From the NCBI RefSeq assembly GCF_015624505.1, contig NZ_CP061379.1, positions 6,386,001 to 6,450,000 on the forward strand: a stretch of 64,000 nucleotides of DNA. The letters run 5' to 3'. This stretch comes from Bradyrhizobium commune. GTDB lineage: Bacteria; Pseudomonadota; Alphaproteobacteria; Rhizobiales; Xanthobacteraceae. Positions within the stretch are counted from its first letter, which is position 1. Every line of letters begins with the position of its first letter. The position numbers and the translations under genes are program-made. This document shows, piece after piece, positions 53,789-62,896 of the stretch. Below the pieces are notes generated by a model, which worked only from the letters and a program-made list of their open reading frames with translations, had not been told where the DNA came from and did not search any database.

Positions 53789-54510
53789 ATGCTGTCGCTC
53801 GCGGCGGAAAATCCCAAGTCTGCTTTACGACATAGCTTTGCTTCGCCGCAACGAAAGTGCCGAATTTTCACGTTTTGCTCCAGGCGCTGTAATCCTCACG
53901 TCCGGCCATGTTGCCCTCCAGTTGACATGCTCGAGCGATGCTGTTCATGCACCGCGGTTAGAGCAGTTGCTGTGAGGGCAATCCCGTCCCGCCGCGCATT
54001 CCGGTAGCTCGAGTCCTCGGGGCTATCGGTCCGAAATTGGCCGGCTCGTACAGTCATCTCCCAGATAGGCGGCTTGGACGGGTCGGCAGCCCCTGCACGT
54101 CCACCGTGGAGACAATCGGGAGCATCGATGCTCCGATCGATCCGGTTGCGACTGCACCGGCAAGGCTTCTTGACGTTGCGGTGGCAAGAGTGCTCTTCCC
54201 GACGGTTTCGCACGTTTCATGAAAATATTGCATACGAATGCAGAGCTCAATCGCGAGGAAGTCAGGGATGGTCCTGTCGTTGGCTAGAGATTACAGGGCG
54301 GTCTCGGTAGGAAACAAGCACCAAATCTCGCTCGAACATGCGGTTATGGTTGGGATTTCTTTAGAAAGACGCTGCAATGGCAGAGACTTCATAAGACTGA
54401 CAGTCGAATGGGAAATCCGACACATGCAGGGAGAATCCAAAAGCGATGGACAAACGCCGATGATCGTGCATACGATTGCAAGAGGAAAAGCAGAGGACGT
54501 AAGAACCATC
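53789..54510. other. Long intergenic region between lacI and the DUF3237 gene
   Basis: About 720 bases. No gene could be supported. The DUF3237 reading frame is open back to 54238, but the family part starts later. A minus-strand phrase around 54080-54200 looks weakly protein-like and could be a remnant. No clear LacI palindrome was seen. Confidence 0.4.
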
Positions 54511-54966
54511 ATGAGAAAGCTGATCGAAGAATTTGCGTTTGCCTTAACCCTGGAAGTGCCGACGCCCGTCGATCTGGGCAATATTCCAGCAGGAGGTCGG
54601 AAGGTGTCCACCATTGTCGGGGGCAAATTCGAGGGACCAACGCTGAGTGGACGGGTGATTGGCGGAAGCGACTGGCTGTTGATGCGGCCCGACGGCGTTC
54701 TCCAGATGGATGCCCGGCTTACGCTAGAAACAAAGGAGGGCCATGCCTTTGGCATGAGCTACACGGGATACCGCCACGGTCCCAGGGACGTGCTTGATCG
54801 ACTGGGCCGTGGCGAAGCCGTCGACCCCGACACGTATTATTTCCGCGCGACCCCGGTCTTTGAGACGTCTTCTCCCGCGCTCGACTGGATCAACAGAACG
54901 ATCTTCGCGGCGACCGGAACAAGGTCGGCGGAGGGGCCGACCTATTATATCTACGCGATCAAGTAG
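54511..54966 (+). CDS. DUF3237-domain protein
   Basis: About 151 residues, the whole of a DUF3237 beta-barrel: FALTLEVPTPVDLGNIPAGG, then VVGGKFEGPTLSGRVIGG-like text, DWLLMRPDGVLQMDARLTLE, YYFRATPVFETSSPALDWIN and YYIYAIK at the end. Function of this family is not established; members often occur in aromatic and terpenoid catabolic clusters. The frame is open from 54238, but the ATG at 54511 gives family length; ATG at 54424 is an alternative. Confidence 0.82.
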   Translation: MRKLIEEFAFALTLEVPTPVDLGNIPAGGRKVSTIVGGKFEGPTLSGRVIGGSDWLLMRPDGVLQMDARLTLETKEGHAFGMSYTGYRHGPRDVLDRLGRGEAVDPDTYYFRATPVFETSSPALDWINRTIFAATGTRSAEGPTYYIYAIK

Positions 54967-55097
54967 CCGGCATGCGAACCGAGCCCTCGCCCGCCGCTTG
55001 AGTGCATCGCGGCGAGAGGCGATTCAAAAGACAGATACTTGTGAATCTCATACGTGGCCCACGCGTGTGGATTGCAAAGCACTATTAGGGGAGCCGA

Positions 55098-56411
55098 ATG
55101 TCCATTTGGTTGAAGCGAGCAGAGGCTCGCGACGCGGCCGACAGCAAGGTGCGCGGGATCGTCGAAGGCATCCTTGCCGACATCGAAAAGCGTGGCGATG
55201 TCGCGGTGCGCGAATTCTCGATCAAGTTCGACAATTGGGATCGAGAGAACTATCGTCTAAGCCCTGGAGAAATACAGGGCTGCATCGATCAGCTTGACGA
55301 AAGGGATCTGCGCGATATCGAGTTTGCGCAGAAGCAGGTCCGCAACTTCGCTCAAGTTCAGCGTGAAGCCTTGAAGGACGTCGAAGTTGAGACCCTGCCG
55401 GGTGTAGTGCTTGGGCATAAGAACGTGCCGGTTAATGCCGCCGGCTGCTACGTTCCGGGCGGCAAATACCCGCTGCTCGCTTCGGCACACATGTCCGTCA
55501 TCACTGCAAAGGTCGCCGGCGTCAAGCGCGTCGTGACCTGCGCACCTCCGTTCGAGGGCAAGGCCGCACCGGCTATTGTTGCCGCGCAAGCCATGGCGGG
55601 TGCCGACGAGATTTACGTGCTCGGGGGTATACAGGCCGTCGGAGCCCTGGCGATCGGGACAGAGTCGGTCGCTTCCGTCGACATGCTTGTGGGCCCGGGG
55701 AACGCCTATGTCGCCGAAGCTAAGCGACAGCTTTTCGGTCGCGTCGGCATCGATCTCTTCGCCGGACCGACTGAGACGCTCGTCATTGCGGATGAATCAG
55801 TCGACGGCGAGATGTGCGCAACCGATCTGCTCGGGCAGGCTGAACATGGAGCGGATTCCCCTGCTATCCTGCTCACCACGAGCGAGAGGTTGGCGCGGGA
55901 GACGATGCGAGAGATCGAGCGGCTTCTCACAATCCTGCCGACTGCGGCGGTGGCGTCGCAGTCATGGTCACACTTTGGCGAAGTGATTGTCGCCGAGAAC
56001 GAGGAAGAAATGGTTCGTATCGCCGATGAAATCTCATCGGAGCATGTGCAGGTCATGACTAGGGATCCAGATTATTTTCTGCGCAATATGACCAACTACG
56101 GCGCCTTGTTCTTGGGCCCGCGCACCAACGTCAGCTTTGGTGACAAGGTGATTGGTACGAATCATACCCTGCCCACGCGCAAAGCAGCTCGGTATACGGG
56201 GGGCCTTTGGGTGGGCAAATTCTTGAAGACATGCACCTACCAGAAAGTCCTGACCGACGAGGCATCGGCGATGATTGGTGAGTATTGTTCCCGCCTGTGT
56301 GCGCTTGAAGGCTTCGTGGGACACGCGGAGCAGGCAAATATTCGAGTGCGGCGCTATGGCCGGCGAAATGTGCCGTACGGTGGTAGGGCCGACCACATTG
56401 AGCGCCTGTGA
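55098..56411 (+). CDS. Histidinol dehydrogenase homologue, HpsN (sulfopropanediol dehydrogenase) type
   Basis: A 437-residue protein with the HisD fold: [20 protein letters not shown] near residue 120, the nucleotide-binding [57 protein letters not shown] and [20 protein letters not shown]. The N-terminus [17 protein letters not shown] and the C-terminus resemble HpsN, which oxidises 2,3-dihydroxypropane-1-sulfonate to sulfolactate, more than biosynthetic HisD. It stands alone rather than with his genes. A role in oxidising another alcohol to acid is equally possible. GGGGAG precedes the ATG. Confidence 0.85.
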   Translation: MSIWLKRAEARDAADSKVRGIVEGILADIEKRGDVAVREFSIKFDNWDRENYRLSPGEIQGCIDQLDERDLRDIEFAQKQVRNFAQVQREALKDVEVETLPGVVLGHKNVPVNAAGCYVPGGKYPLLASAHMSVITAKVAGVKRVVTCAPPFEGKAAPAIVAAQAMAGADEIYVLGGIQAVGALAIGTESVASVDMLVGPGNAYVAEAKRQLFGRVGIDLFAGPTETLVIADESVDGEMCATDLLGQAEHGADSPAILLTTSERLARETMREIERLLTILPTAAVASQSWSHFGEVIVAENEEEMVRIADEISSEHVQVMTRDPDYFLRNMTNYGALFLGPRTNVSFGDKVIGTNHTLPTRKAARYTGGLWVGKFLKTCTYQKVLTDEASAMIGEYCSRLCALEGFVGHAEQANIRVRRYGRRNVPYGGRADHIERL

Positions 56412-56614
56412 TCGAGGCGGTCCACCCCGCACATCTACCTCAACGCGGCGTCGACGCCCGGATTTAGAGCGGCGTCCGTCTGTTGCGGACCAACAATGTT
56501 GCGCGACACTCCCCTGCCCTTTTGCACGGAGGACCTCCTCCTTCTAGCGCAGTGTACGCGCCGCCTTCAGCTCGCGAAGTATCGCCGCTCGCCGCCCGCG
56601 ACCGGCTCGGAAGG

Positions 56615-57529
56615 TCATCTTCCGGTCCCAACCAGTTGCTCCAGCAGCCATGAGCCGGCTGGTCCCGGAGGACGGTCCTGTCGATGCACAGCGGCGGTCG
56701 CGATCGTTGGACGACGCACATGTTTCGGCCACCTCGCGATCACCAGTTCCACAAGGCGACCTGCCTCGAGGTCGCTGGTGACCATGTGCACCGGCATATT
56801 ACCCCAGCCCATTCCGGCCAGGAGCATCGCATGCTTCGCGCCCAGGTCCGCAAGGCGGCAGGTGCGTACGCTCACGACACCATTGTCGCGGCCTTTCGTC
56901 AGTTCCGAGCGGTCGGTCAGCACGAGCTGCAGGTGGTCGCGCAGGTCTTCGTCTTGCAGTGTCTCTCCGCTTTGCCTTTGCATCAGCGCCAAGGGATGCG
57001 TGGGCGCAGTGACCGGAACGAGTTCGATCGCATCCATGGCTACCGACGCCAACTCGTCCGATACGTTGGCGAAGTCGATGACGATGCCAAAGTCAGCGTG
57101 ACCCTCCAGGACGGTCTTTACGGTCGCCCCCATGGACTCGACATAAAGCCGGGTCTGCACGGTCGGGAACCGCTGATCGAATTTCGACAGTACGATGAAG
57201 AGGGACGGCATCGGGAACATCGCGTCGACGACCATGGTCACTTCCGGCTCAATACCCTCGCGCAGCGCGCGTATCTGGCGCTCGAAGCCAGCGCTGGTCT
57301 CGATGACACGGCGCGCACGTGGAAGGAGCCCACGCCCGGCTTCGGTTAGATCCGGCCGATATCCGCTGCGGTCGAACAGGGGGACACCGACCGTCCCTTC
57401 GAGCTTCTGGATTGCGTAGGTGACGGAGGACTGCGAGCGGTTGAGCCGCCGGGCTGCCGCCGAAAAGCTCCCTTCCTCGACCGTGACCGCGAACACGTGC
57501 AACTGATCAAGGTTGATTCCGAACTCCAT
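56615..57529 (-). CDS. LysR-family transcriptional regulator
   Basis: A 304-residue regulator: FAVTVEEGSFSAAARRLNRS and QSSVTYAIQKLEGTVGVPLF form the winged helix, with an effector domain including AMFPMPSLFIVLSKFDQRFP and LLAGMGWGNMPVHMV. The LxxGMGWGxxP signature resembles the YhjC/CrgA-like group that regulates azoreductase or pirin genes in proteobacteria. It is divergent from azoR, and a GATAGA-N10-TCTATC palindrome lies between them, so it is the probable regulator of that gene pair. Confidence 0.9.
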   Translation of the reverse strand: MEFGINLDQLHVFAVTVEEGSFSAAARRLNRSQSSVTYAIQKLEGTVGVPLFDRSGYRPDLTEAGRGLLPRARRVIETSAGFERQIRALREGIEPEVTMVVDAMFPMPSLFIVLSKFDQRFPTVQTRLYVESMGATVKTVLEGHADFGIVIDFANVSDELASVAMDAIELVPVTAPTHPLALMQRQSGETLQDEDLRDHLQLVLTDRSELTKGRDNGVVSVRTCRLADLGAKHAMLLAGMGWGNMPVHMVTSDLEAGRLVELVIARWPKHVRRPTIATAAVHRQDRPPGPAGSWLLEQLVGTGR

Positions 57530-57539
57530 CGAATTCTCC

Positions 57540-57561
57540 GATAGACAATCTCCATTCTATC
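57540..57561. promoter_or_regulatory. LysR-type operator candidate
   Basis: GATAGA-N10-TCTATC is a perfect 6-bp inverted repeat with the T-N11-A geometry of LysR binding sites. It starts 10 bp before the lysR start codon and lies 70 bp upstream of azoR. Confidence 0.6.
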
Positions 57562-57631
57562 CCAGTTTTTTAGCGGAAGCAATAAGGCTATGTCCGGCGG
57601 CGAGTACGCAACGCACTGGATGGAGCACATC

Positions 57632-58240
57632 ATGAAAATACTGCATGTCGATACAAGCATTACCGGCCCCGCCTCGGTCAGCCGCACGCTCTCTGCCGAA
57701 GTCGTCCGTGCCCAACGGCTGTTGCACCCCGACGCCGAGGTGACTGTTCGGGACCTTGCATCAGAGCCGATCGGCCATCTCTCCGGCGCGCATCTTCTGG
57801 CTGCGCAGGGAACCGTGCCCGAGCAGGAGGCTGTTCGCAACGACCTTTCTGCAGGACGCGGCGCGTTGGAGGAATTTCTCGCGGCGGACACCGTCGTCGT
57901 GGGTGCGCCGATGTACAATTTCACCATTCCAAGCCAACTGAAGGCGTGGATCGATCGTCTCGCGGTGCCGGGCGCCACCTTCCGCTACACCGAAAACGGC
58001 CCCGTGGGCCTGGCCGGACGCAAGAAGGTCATCGTCGCCTCCTCCCGCGGTGGCTTCTACGGGCCGGGCACAGCCGCCGAGGCGCTCGACCATCAGGAGA
58101 CGTACCTGCGCGCGATCTTTAGCTTCATGGGCGTGACCGACCTTACGATCGTGCGGGCGGAAGGTGTTGCGCTGGGCGAGGAGGCCCGGGCGAAAGCCAT
58201 CGATGGCGCGCGCAGCGAGATCGCCGGTTTGGCGGCCTAG
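57632..58240 (+). CDS. azoR: FMN-dependent NADH-azoreductase
   Basis: A 202-residue flavodoxin-like enzyme: [20 protein letters not shown] with the phosphate-binding loop, [20 protein letters not shown] near residue 92, and [20 protein letters not shown] near 142. These are AzoR features; it reduces quinones and azo compounds with NADH. ATG at 57632 has GGAG at good spacing. Its 3' half is duplicated at 59501-59817. It is followed by a pirin gene, a common pairing. Confidence 0.93.
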   Translation: MKILHVDTSITGPASVSRTLSAEVVRAQRLLHPDAEVTVRDLASEPIGHLSGAHLLAAQGTVPEQEAVRNDLSAGRGALEEFLAADTVVVGAPMYNFTIPSQLKAWIDRLAVPGATFRYTENGPVGLAGRKKVIVASSRGGFYGPGTAAEALDHQETYLRAIFSFMGVTDLTIVRAEGVALGEEARAKAIDGARSEIAGLAA

Positions 58241-58287
58241 TCGTTGGTCCGTCACGCTGTGCTCGCCGCATGCATTGCGGGGGCACG
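57971..58287. repeat. Azoreductase 3' repeat, copy 1
   Basis: This segment covers the 3' half of azoR and about 47 bases beyond and recurs nearly identically at 59501-59817 in the same orientation. Confidence 0.85.
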
Positions 58288-58323
58288 CTGGGCGGCCTCC
58301 AAACTCGATCGAGGAGACCTTCC

Positions 58324-59199
58324 ATGACGAATCGCAGCGTTCTCTCCATCCGTACGCCCCGTCGCGAGCATATTGGCTCTCTCGAGACCCGTTTCGCGCT
58401 CGGCGATCCGATCGACCATGCCTACGACCCCTTCCTGACTTTAAGCCATCATGGCCCGCAGTTCTTCGGTCCGAACAACCAGGGCATGCCGTTCAGCGAC
58501 CATCCCCATAGCGGCTTCGAAACCGTGACCTTCATCCTCGAAGGCGCGCTGGTTCACACCGACTCTGGCGGGCATCGGCGCACCGTCGAGAAGGGGGGCG
58601 TGCAGTGGATGACGGCGGGCGCCGGCGTGGTCCACAATGAGCAGGTCCCGCCAGACTTCTTTCGAACAGGCGGGCTGCTGGAGGTGATCCAGCTCTGGAT
58701 CAACTTGCCATCGCGGCTGAAAATGACTCCGCCTGCCTATATCGGCGTTCAGGCCGAGGGTCTGCCTTCAGTGCCCCTGGCAGGCGGGGGTGGGAAGCTA
58801 CATCTGGTCTCCGGCGAATATGCGGGCGCAGTCGCCCCGATACGCTCGATTACCGGCATGTTCATGTCCCAGGCAGATCTTGTTGCCGGCGGGCGGGTTG
58901 AACTACCCGCGCCACGCGGCCGCACTGTCCTCCTCTATGTGGTGCACGGCGAAGTGACGGTCGGCGGTCGGTCGGCGACTGGGGGCGACCTGATAGGTTT
59001 CGCTGACGATGGCGATGCGATCGCAGTCGAAGCGCTCTCCGACGCCATTCTCCTTTTCGGCCATGGCGATCCGATCCGCGAGCCTGTCGTGGCGCGTGGG
59101 CCGTTCGTTATGAACACCGAGGCGGAAATCGATCAAGCCTATAGCGATTTCCGCGCAGGCTTGTTCGGAGAGCCGCCGTCCGTCGCCGAGATCGCTTGA
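58324..59199 (+). CDS. Pirin-family protein
   Basis: A 291-residue bicupin. The N-terminal metal-binding pattern DHPHSGFETVTFILEGALVH near residue 60 and GAGVVHNEQVP near 103 are typical of pirins, some of which act as quercetin 2,3-dioxygenases. The C-terminal cupin includes RTVLLYVVHGEVTVGGRSAT. GAGGAG precedes the ATG. It is probably co-transcribed with azoR, 83 bases upstream. Its final 85 codons plus downstream DNA recur in altered form at 62506-62832. Confidence 0.92.
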   Translation: MTNRSVLSIRTPRREHIGSLETRFALGDPIDHAYDPFLTLSHHGPQFFGPNNQGMPFSDHPHSGFETVTFILEGALVHTDSGGHRRTVEKGGVQWMTAGAGVVHNEQVPPDFFRTGGLLEVIQLWINLPSRLKMTPPAYIGVQAEGLPSVPLAGGGGKLHLVSGEYAGAVAPIRSITGMFMSQADLVAGGRVELPAPRGRTVLLYVVHGEVTVGGRSATGGDLIGFADDGDAIAVEALSDAILLFGHGDPIREPVVARGPFVMNTEAEIDQAYSDFRAGLFGEPPSVAEIA

Positions 59200-59273
59200 A
59201 TGATGAACGGCGGGTTTCGAGAAACTCAAACGCCGCTTTGAATAGCGACAAAGAAGCGTGAAGCCGCCAAGCC
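58949..59273. repeat. Pirin 3' repeat, copy 1
   Basis: About 325 bases covering the end of the pirin gene and 74 bases beyond it, repeated with scattered differences at 62506-62832. The copies lose similarity immediately after GAAGCCGCCAAGCC, where copy 1 continues into tRNA-like sequence. Confidence 0.85.
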
Positions 59274-59280
59274 GCAGCGG

Positions 59281-59334
59281 GCGACTGCCCTCCGAAGGCA
59301 AAGGTCACATGTTCGAATGGTGTCGAACGCGCCA
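59281..59334 (+). pseudogene. 3' fragment of a tRNA-Arg(CCG)-like gene
   Basis: From GCGACTGCC onward the sequence has an anticodon arm (TGCC stem, loop with anticodon CCG, GGCA), variable loop, TTCGAAT T-loop and an acceptor 3' end GAACGCGCCA. The 5' acceptor strand and D-arm are absent; the upstream bases are instead the tail of the pirin repeat. The T-stem also pairs imperfectly. The antisense translates to DTIRTCDLCLRRA, a peptide familiar from tRNA genes. It looks like the 3' part left at a tRNA recombination or integration site. Confidence 0.6.
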
Positions 59335-59500
59335 GTCTTCTTATTTCTCAGGGCGATATGCGCGATACGATAAAAGCTCGATCGCATGCGCATTCGAGAG
59401 TCAGCACCCTGACAAAAACTCGACGCTGAGGGTCGATCGCTCAACAGTTTGCGACTTGTGACTCTTCATCGCGGCCCGGTTTCAAATAGGGTCGCGCTCA

Positions 59501-59770
59501 GGCGCCACTTTCCGCGACACCGAAAACGGCCCCGTGGGCCTGGCCGGACGCGAGAAGGTCAGCGTCGCCTCCTCCCGCGGTGGCTTCTACGGGCCGGGCA
59601 CAGCCGCCGAGGCGTTCGACCACCAGGAGACGTACCTGCGCGCGATCTTTGGCTTCATGGGCGTGACCGATCTTACGATCGTGCGGGCGGAAGGTGTAGC
59701 GCTGGGCGAGGAGGCCCGGGCGACCGCCATCGATGGCGCGCGCAGCGAGATCGCCGGTTTGGCGGCCTAG
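59501..59770 (+). pseudogene. azoR 3' fragment
   Basis: The frame encodes [20 protein letters not shown] to SEIAGLAA, matching the last 90 residues of azoR at 57632-58240 with about six changes. The N-terminal flavin-binding half is missing and no own start is visible. The repeat continues about 47 bases past the stop. Confidence 0.88.
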
Positions 59771-59817
59771 TCGTTGGTGCGTCTCGCTGTGCTCGCCGCA
59801 TGCATTGCGGGGCACGT

Positions 59818-60185
59818 TATTCGGGGACACGGCCGTCGAACTCAGGACCGGTGCGCAAATCCGACCAGCTGTTGACAGCGTCTGAAGATTATTCCGGCCT
59901 CTGAAAGAGTCTCTTGCGCCGGTGGCATTTGTCCGAGGCGTGGTTTCGCATACAGATCGTGCCAATATGAAGTTTCAGGGAAGAATCCGGACGGTCTCTT
60001 GACTGCGAACGGCATTGCCCAGTTGGGCGTTCTGATCACCGTTTTCGACCGTGGTCGGACCTCATCACCGTGCGCGATCACGTACCACGGGTCGCTCCGA
60101 AACGATTCTCGCGCCTCGGTTTGCCATCAATCGCGGCCTGACAGCCGTCGAGGCACGACAAGCCATACATTTCTCGGAGGGCCTC
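59818..60185. other. Left part of the segment inserted in the second azoR-pirin copy
   Basis: About 370 bases between the azoR fragment and an SDR gene. No gene recognised. It should hold the SDR promoter. Confidence 0.45.
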
Positions 60186-60953
60186 ATGGTAGGTAGGCTT
60201 TCTGACAAGACAGCCATCGTCACTGGCGCGGGTTCGGGTATTGGCCGCGCGACCGCTATTCGTTTCGCTGAGGAAGGAGCAGTTGTAATCGCTTCGGGTC
60301 TCTCTGAGGGTCTCGAAGAGACCGCCGATCTGTGCAGAGCGAAAGGCGCCGTTGCCCTGGCCGTGGTCGCCGATGTCAGCCGGAGCGGTTCGGGGGAGGT
60401 CATACTTGACGCTGCCAACAATGTCTCCCGGTGTCCCAATGTGTTGGTGAATAATGTCGGTATCGCCGGCACGACCGCAGTCTACGATACGACGGACGAG
60501 GAGTTCGACCGCATCTTCGACATCAATCTCAAGAGCGTGCTGCGTATTTCTCGCCCATTTTTGCTGCTGTGTCGTTCCCAAGAGGCGCCAGGGTCGATCA
60601 TCAACATATCCTCGGTGCAGGGCATTCTTGGATTTCAAAACAACGCATCCTATGCAGCGACCAAGGCTGGTGTCATAGGCTTGAGCAGGCAGATGGCCCA
60701 CGATTGCGCCGCGTTCAATGTTCGGGTGAATGTGGTTGCACCCGGGATCATTGAACCGCCGCGGACTGAAGCCCGTCTGCGCGATCCAGCCTTCAGAAAA
60801 TTTTCTGTTCAATCGACGCCGCTAGGCCGCGCCGGCCGTGCGGATGAGGTTGCCGCAGCATGCCTTTTCCTTGCCAGCGATGAAGCGAGTTTCATCACGG
60901 GTCAGGTACTCGCGGTAGACGGCGGGGCGTCGGCAACCGTGTTCCGTTCCTAG
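60186..60953 (+). CDS. SDR-family oxidoreductase
   Basis: A 255-residue classical [46 protein letters not shown] in [20 protein letters not shown] near residues 137-155, and [20 protein letters not shown] at the end. It is a close paralogue of the SDR at 39257-40051. GGAGGG precedes the ATG. It lies in DNA that interrupts a second azoR-pirin copy, next to a substrate-binding protein gene, repeating the SDR/binding-protein association seen near the Liv operon. Confidence 0.92.
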   Translation: MVGRLSDKTAIVTGAGSGIGRATAIRFAEEGAVVIASGLSEGLEETADLCRAKGAVALAVVADVSRSGSGEVILDAANNVSRCPNVLVNNVGIAGTTAVYDTTDEEFDRIFDINLKSVLRISRPFLLLCRSQEAPGSIINISSVQGILGFQNNASYAATKAGVIGLSRQMAHDCAAFNVRVNVVAPGIIEPPRTEARLRDPAFRKFSVQSTPLGRAGRADEVAAACLFLASDEASFITGQVLAVDGGASATVFRS

Positions 60954-61094
60954 TGTTCGGAGACGACCATGCACTTTGTGAGCACCGGACAGTCACATTC
61001 AATACGGTCGCGATCTCGCTATGTCCGGCCGTCGACGTCAGCAGTTGGCTGAACAGGCCCAAAAGAAGTGAAATCCAAATCGGAGGAGAATGAA

Positions 61095-62318
61095 ATGCTT
61101 TCTAGACAACTGATACCCGCAATGCTTTCGGTGGCTATCGCCACCTTTGCAGCGAGCGCGGCGCTCGCTCAGAAAAAATATGATGCTGGCGCTACAGATA
61201 CTGAAATCAAAATTGGCAACTTGATGCCCTACAGTGGTCCAGCATCGTCCTACGGCGTGGTCGGGAAGGCCGAAGAAGCGTATTTCCGGATGACCAACGA
61301 CCGCGGCGGTATCAACGGTCGCAAGATAAACTTCATATCCTACGACGACGCGTATTCACCGCCGAAGGCGGTCGAGCAGACTCGCAAGCTTGTTGAAGGC
61401 GACGAGGTGCTGCTCGTATTCAGTCCGGTCGGTACTCCATCGAATACGGCAATCCAGAAATATCTGAACGCCAAGAAGGTGCCGCAGCTCTTTGTCGCGA
61501 GCGGCTCCTCCAAATGGGATGATCCGAAGAACTTCCCGTGGACCATGGGGTTTCTATTGAATTATCAGACCGAGGCAGAAATCTATGCAAAATGGTTGAT
61601 AAAGGAGAAGCCGGACGCGAAGATCGGAATTCTCTATCAGAACGACGACTTTGGAAAAGAGTATTTGAGGGGCGTTAAGGCCGGCTTGGGCGCCAAAGCT
61701 TCCAGCATCATTATGGAAGAGAGCTACGAGGTTTCTGAGCCATCGATCGATTCTCACATCATCAAGCTCAAGGCCGCCAGTCCCGACGTGCTGATGATCT
61801 TTGCGACCATCAAATTCGGTGCGCAAGCCATCAGAAAAGCCGCCGAACTCGGCTGGAACCCCCTGAAGATCATCAACAATGGAGCATCGTATGTCAGCAG
61901 CGTGATGAAGCCGGCTGGCTTCGAGAACGCGCAGGGCGCGCTATCTGCTGCCTTTGCCAAGGATATCTCGGACCCCCAATGGAAAGATGATCCCGGCATG
62001 AAGAGGTTGTCCGAGTTCCTTGACAAGTACATGCCGGGCGTCGACAGGACCGATGCCAACATCATATACGGCTACGGCGCGGCTCAGACACTCGTCAAGG
62101 TTCTGGAAATGTGTGGCGAAGATCTTACTCGCGCTAATGTCATGAAGCAGGCGGCGAGCCTGAAAGACGTCGCACCTGACACTCTGCTGCCTGGTGTAAA
62201 GATCAACACCAGCGCGACTTCCTATTCTGTGATCAGTCAGCTTCGTATGCAGCGATTCAAGGGCGATAGATGGGAGCTGTTTGGCGACCTCCTTGGTAAA
62301 GACACCCCTAGCGAATAG
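61095..62318 (+). CDS. ABC transporter periplasmic substrate-binding protein (Liv type)
   Basis: A 407-residue exported protein. The signal peptide MLSVAIATFAASAALAQ is cleaved after ALA. The mature protein begins YDAGATDTEIKIGNLMPYSG, continues LVEGDEVLLVFSPVGTPSNT, and its second lobe contains IKFGAQAIRKAAELGW. ATG has GGAGGAG upstream. No permease or ATPase genes accompany it, so it either works with the importer at 40278-43499 or with one outside the window. The decayed gene at 37742-38107 is a relative. A strong hairpin follows. Confidence 0.92.
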   Translation: MLSRQLIPAMLSVAIATFAASAALAQKKYDAGATDTEIKIGNLMPYSGPASSYGVVGKAEEAYFRMTNDRGGINGRKINFISYDDAYSPPKAVEQTRKLVEGDEVLLVFSPVGTPSNTAIQKYLNAKKVPQLFVASGSSKWDDPKNFPWTMGFLLNYQTEAEIYAKWLIKEKPDAKIGILYQNDDFGKEYLRGVKAGLGAKASSIIMEESYEVSEPSIDSHIIKLKAASPDVLMIFATIKFGAQAIRKAAELGWNPLKIINNGASYVSSVMKPAGFENAQGALSAAFAKDISDPQWKDDPGMKRLSEFLDKYMPGVDRTDANIIYGYGAAQTLVKVLEMCGEDLTRANVMKQAASLKDVAPDTLLPGVKINTSATSYSVISQLRMQRFKGDRWELFGDLLGKDTPSE

Positions 62319-62347
62319 TGCGTTAAGGCGGTGATTTCCATAAGGCT

Positions 62348-62365
62348 CCTGCGGTTCTCCGCAGG
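62348..62365 (+). terminator. Terminator-like hairpin after the binding-protein gene
   Basis: CCTGCGG-TTCT-CCGCAGG forms a perfect 7-bp stem with a 4-nt loop, 30 bases after the stop codon. Only a weak T-rich stretch follows, so termination may be Rho-assisted. Confidence 0.55.
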
Positions 62366-62505
62366 GCTAACTTCTTCGGCTCGGAGCAAGCACGACTTCA
62401 GCCACTGTCCTGCCCCACTCTCGATCGTCGGAACAACTAGGGTCGCCGACGTCGAAAGCGTCGACGCTTGGCAGTGCGTAACGCGACATGCCGAGGCGGA
62501 ACATA

Positions 62506-62756
62506 GCGAGGTGACGATCGGCCGTCGGTCGGCGCCTGGGGGCGATCTGATAGGTTTCGCCGACGACGGCGATGCGATCGCGGTCGAAGCGCCCTCTGAC
62601 GCCACTCTCCTTTTCGGCCATGGCGATCCGATCCGCGAGCCTGTCGTGGCGCGTGGGCCGTTCGTTATGAACACCGAGGCGGAATCAATCAAGCCTATAG
62701 CGATTTCCGCGCAGGCTTGTTCGGAGAGCCGCTCGTCCATCGCCGAGATCGCTTGA
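62506..62756 (+). pseudogene. Pirin 3' fragment
   Basis: The frame encodes EVTIGRRSAPGGDLIGFADD to ARGPFVMNTEAE, matching the end of the pirin at 58324-59199. A one-base loss near 62685 and a one-base gain about 50 bases later garble the last residues before the frame recovers at SIAEIA and the stop. The repeat continues to 62832. The N-terminal cupin is missing. Confidence 0.85.
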
Positions 62757-62896
62757 ATGATCGACCGGCGGAATTTCGGGAAACTCAAACGCCGCATCGA
62801 AAAGCGACAAAGAAGCGTGAAGCCGCCAAGCCATCCTCCCGCTCCAGGGACCCTCCAGGGGATGATAGCACCGAGTGGGCTTTACCAGTGCTGCAA

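Noticed and set aside
55098..56411. Biosynthetic hisD
   Set aside because: No other his genes are nearby, and the N- and C-termini fit the HpsN-type catabolic homologues better.
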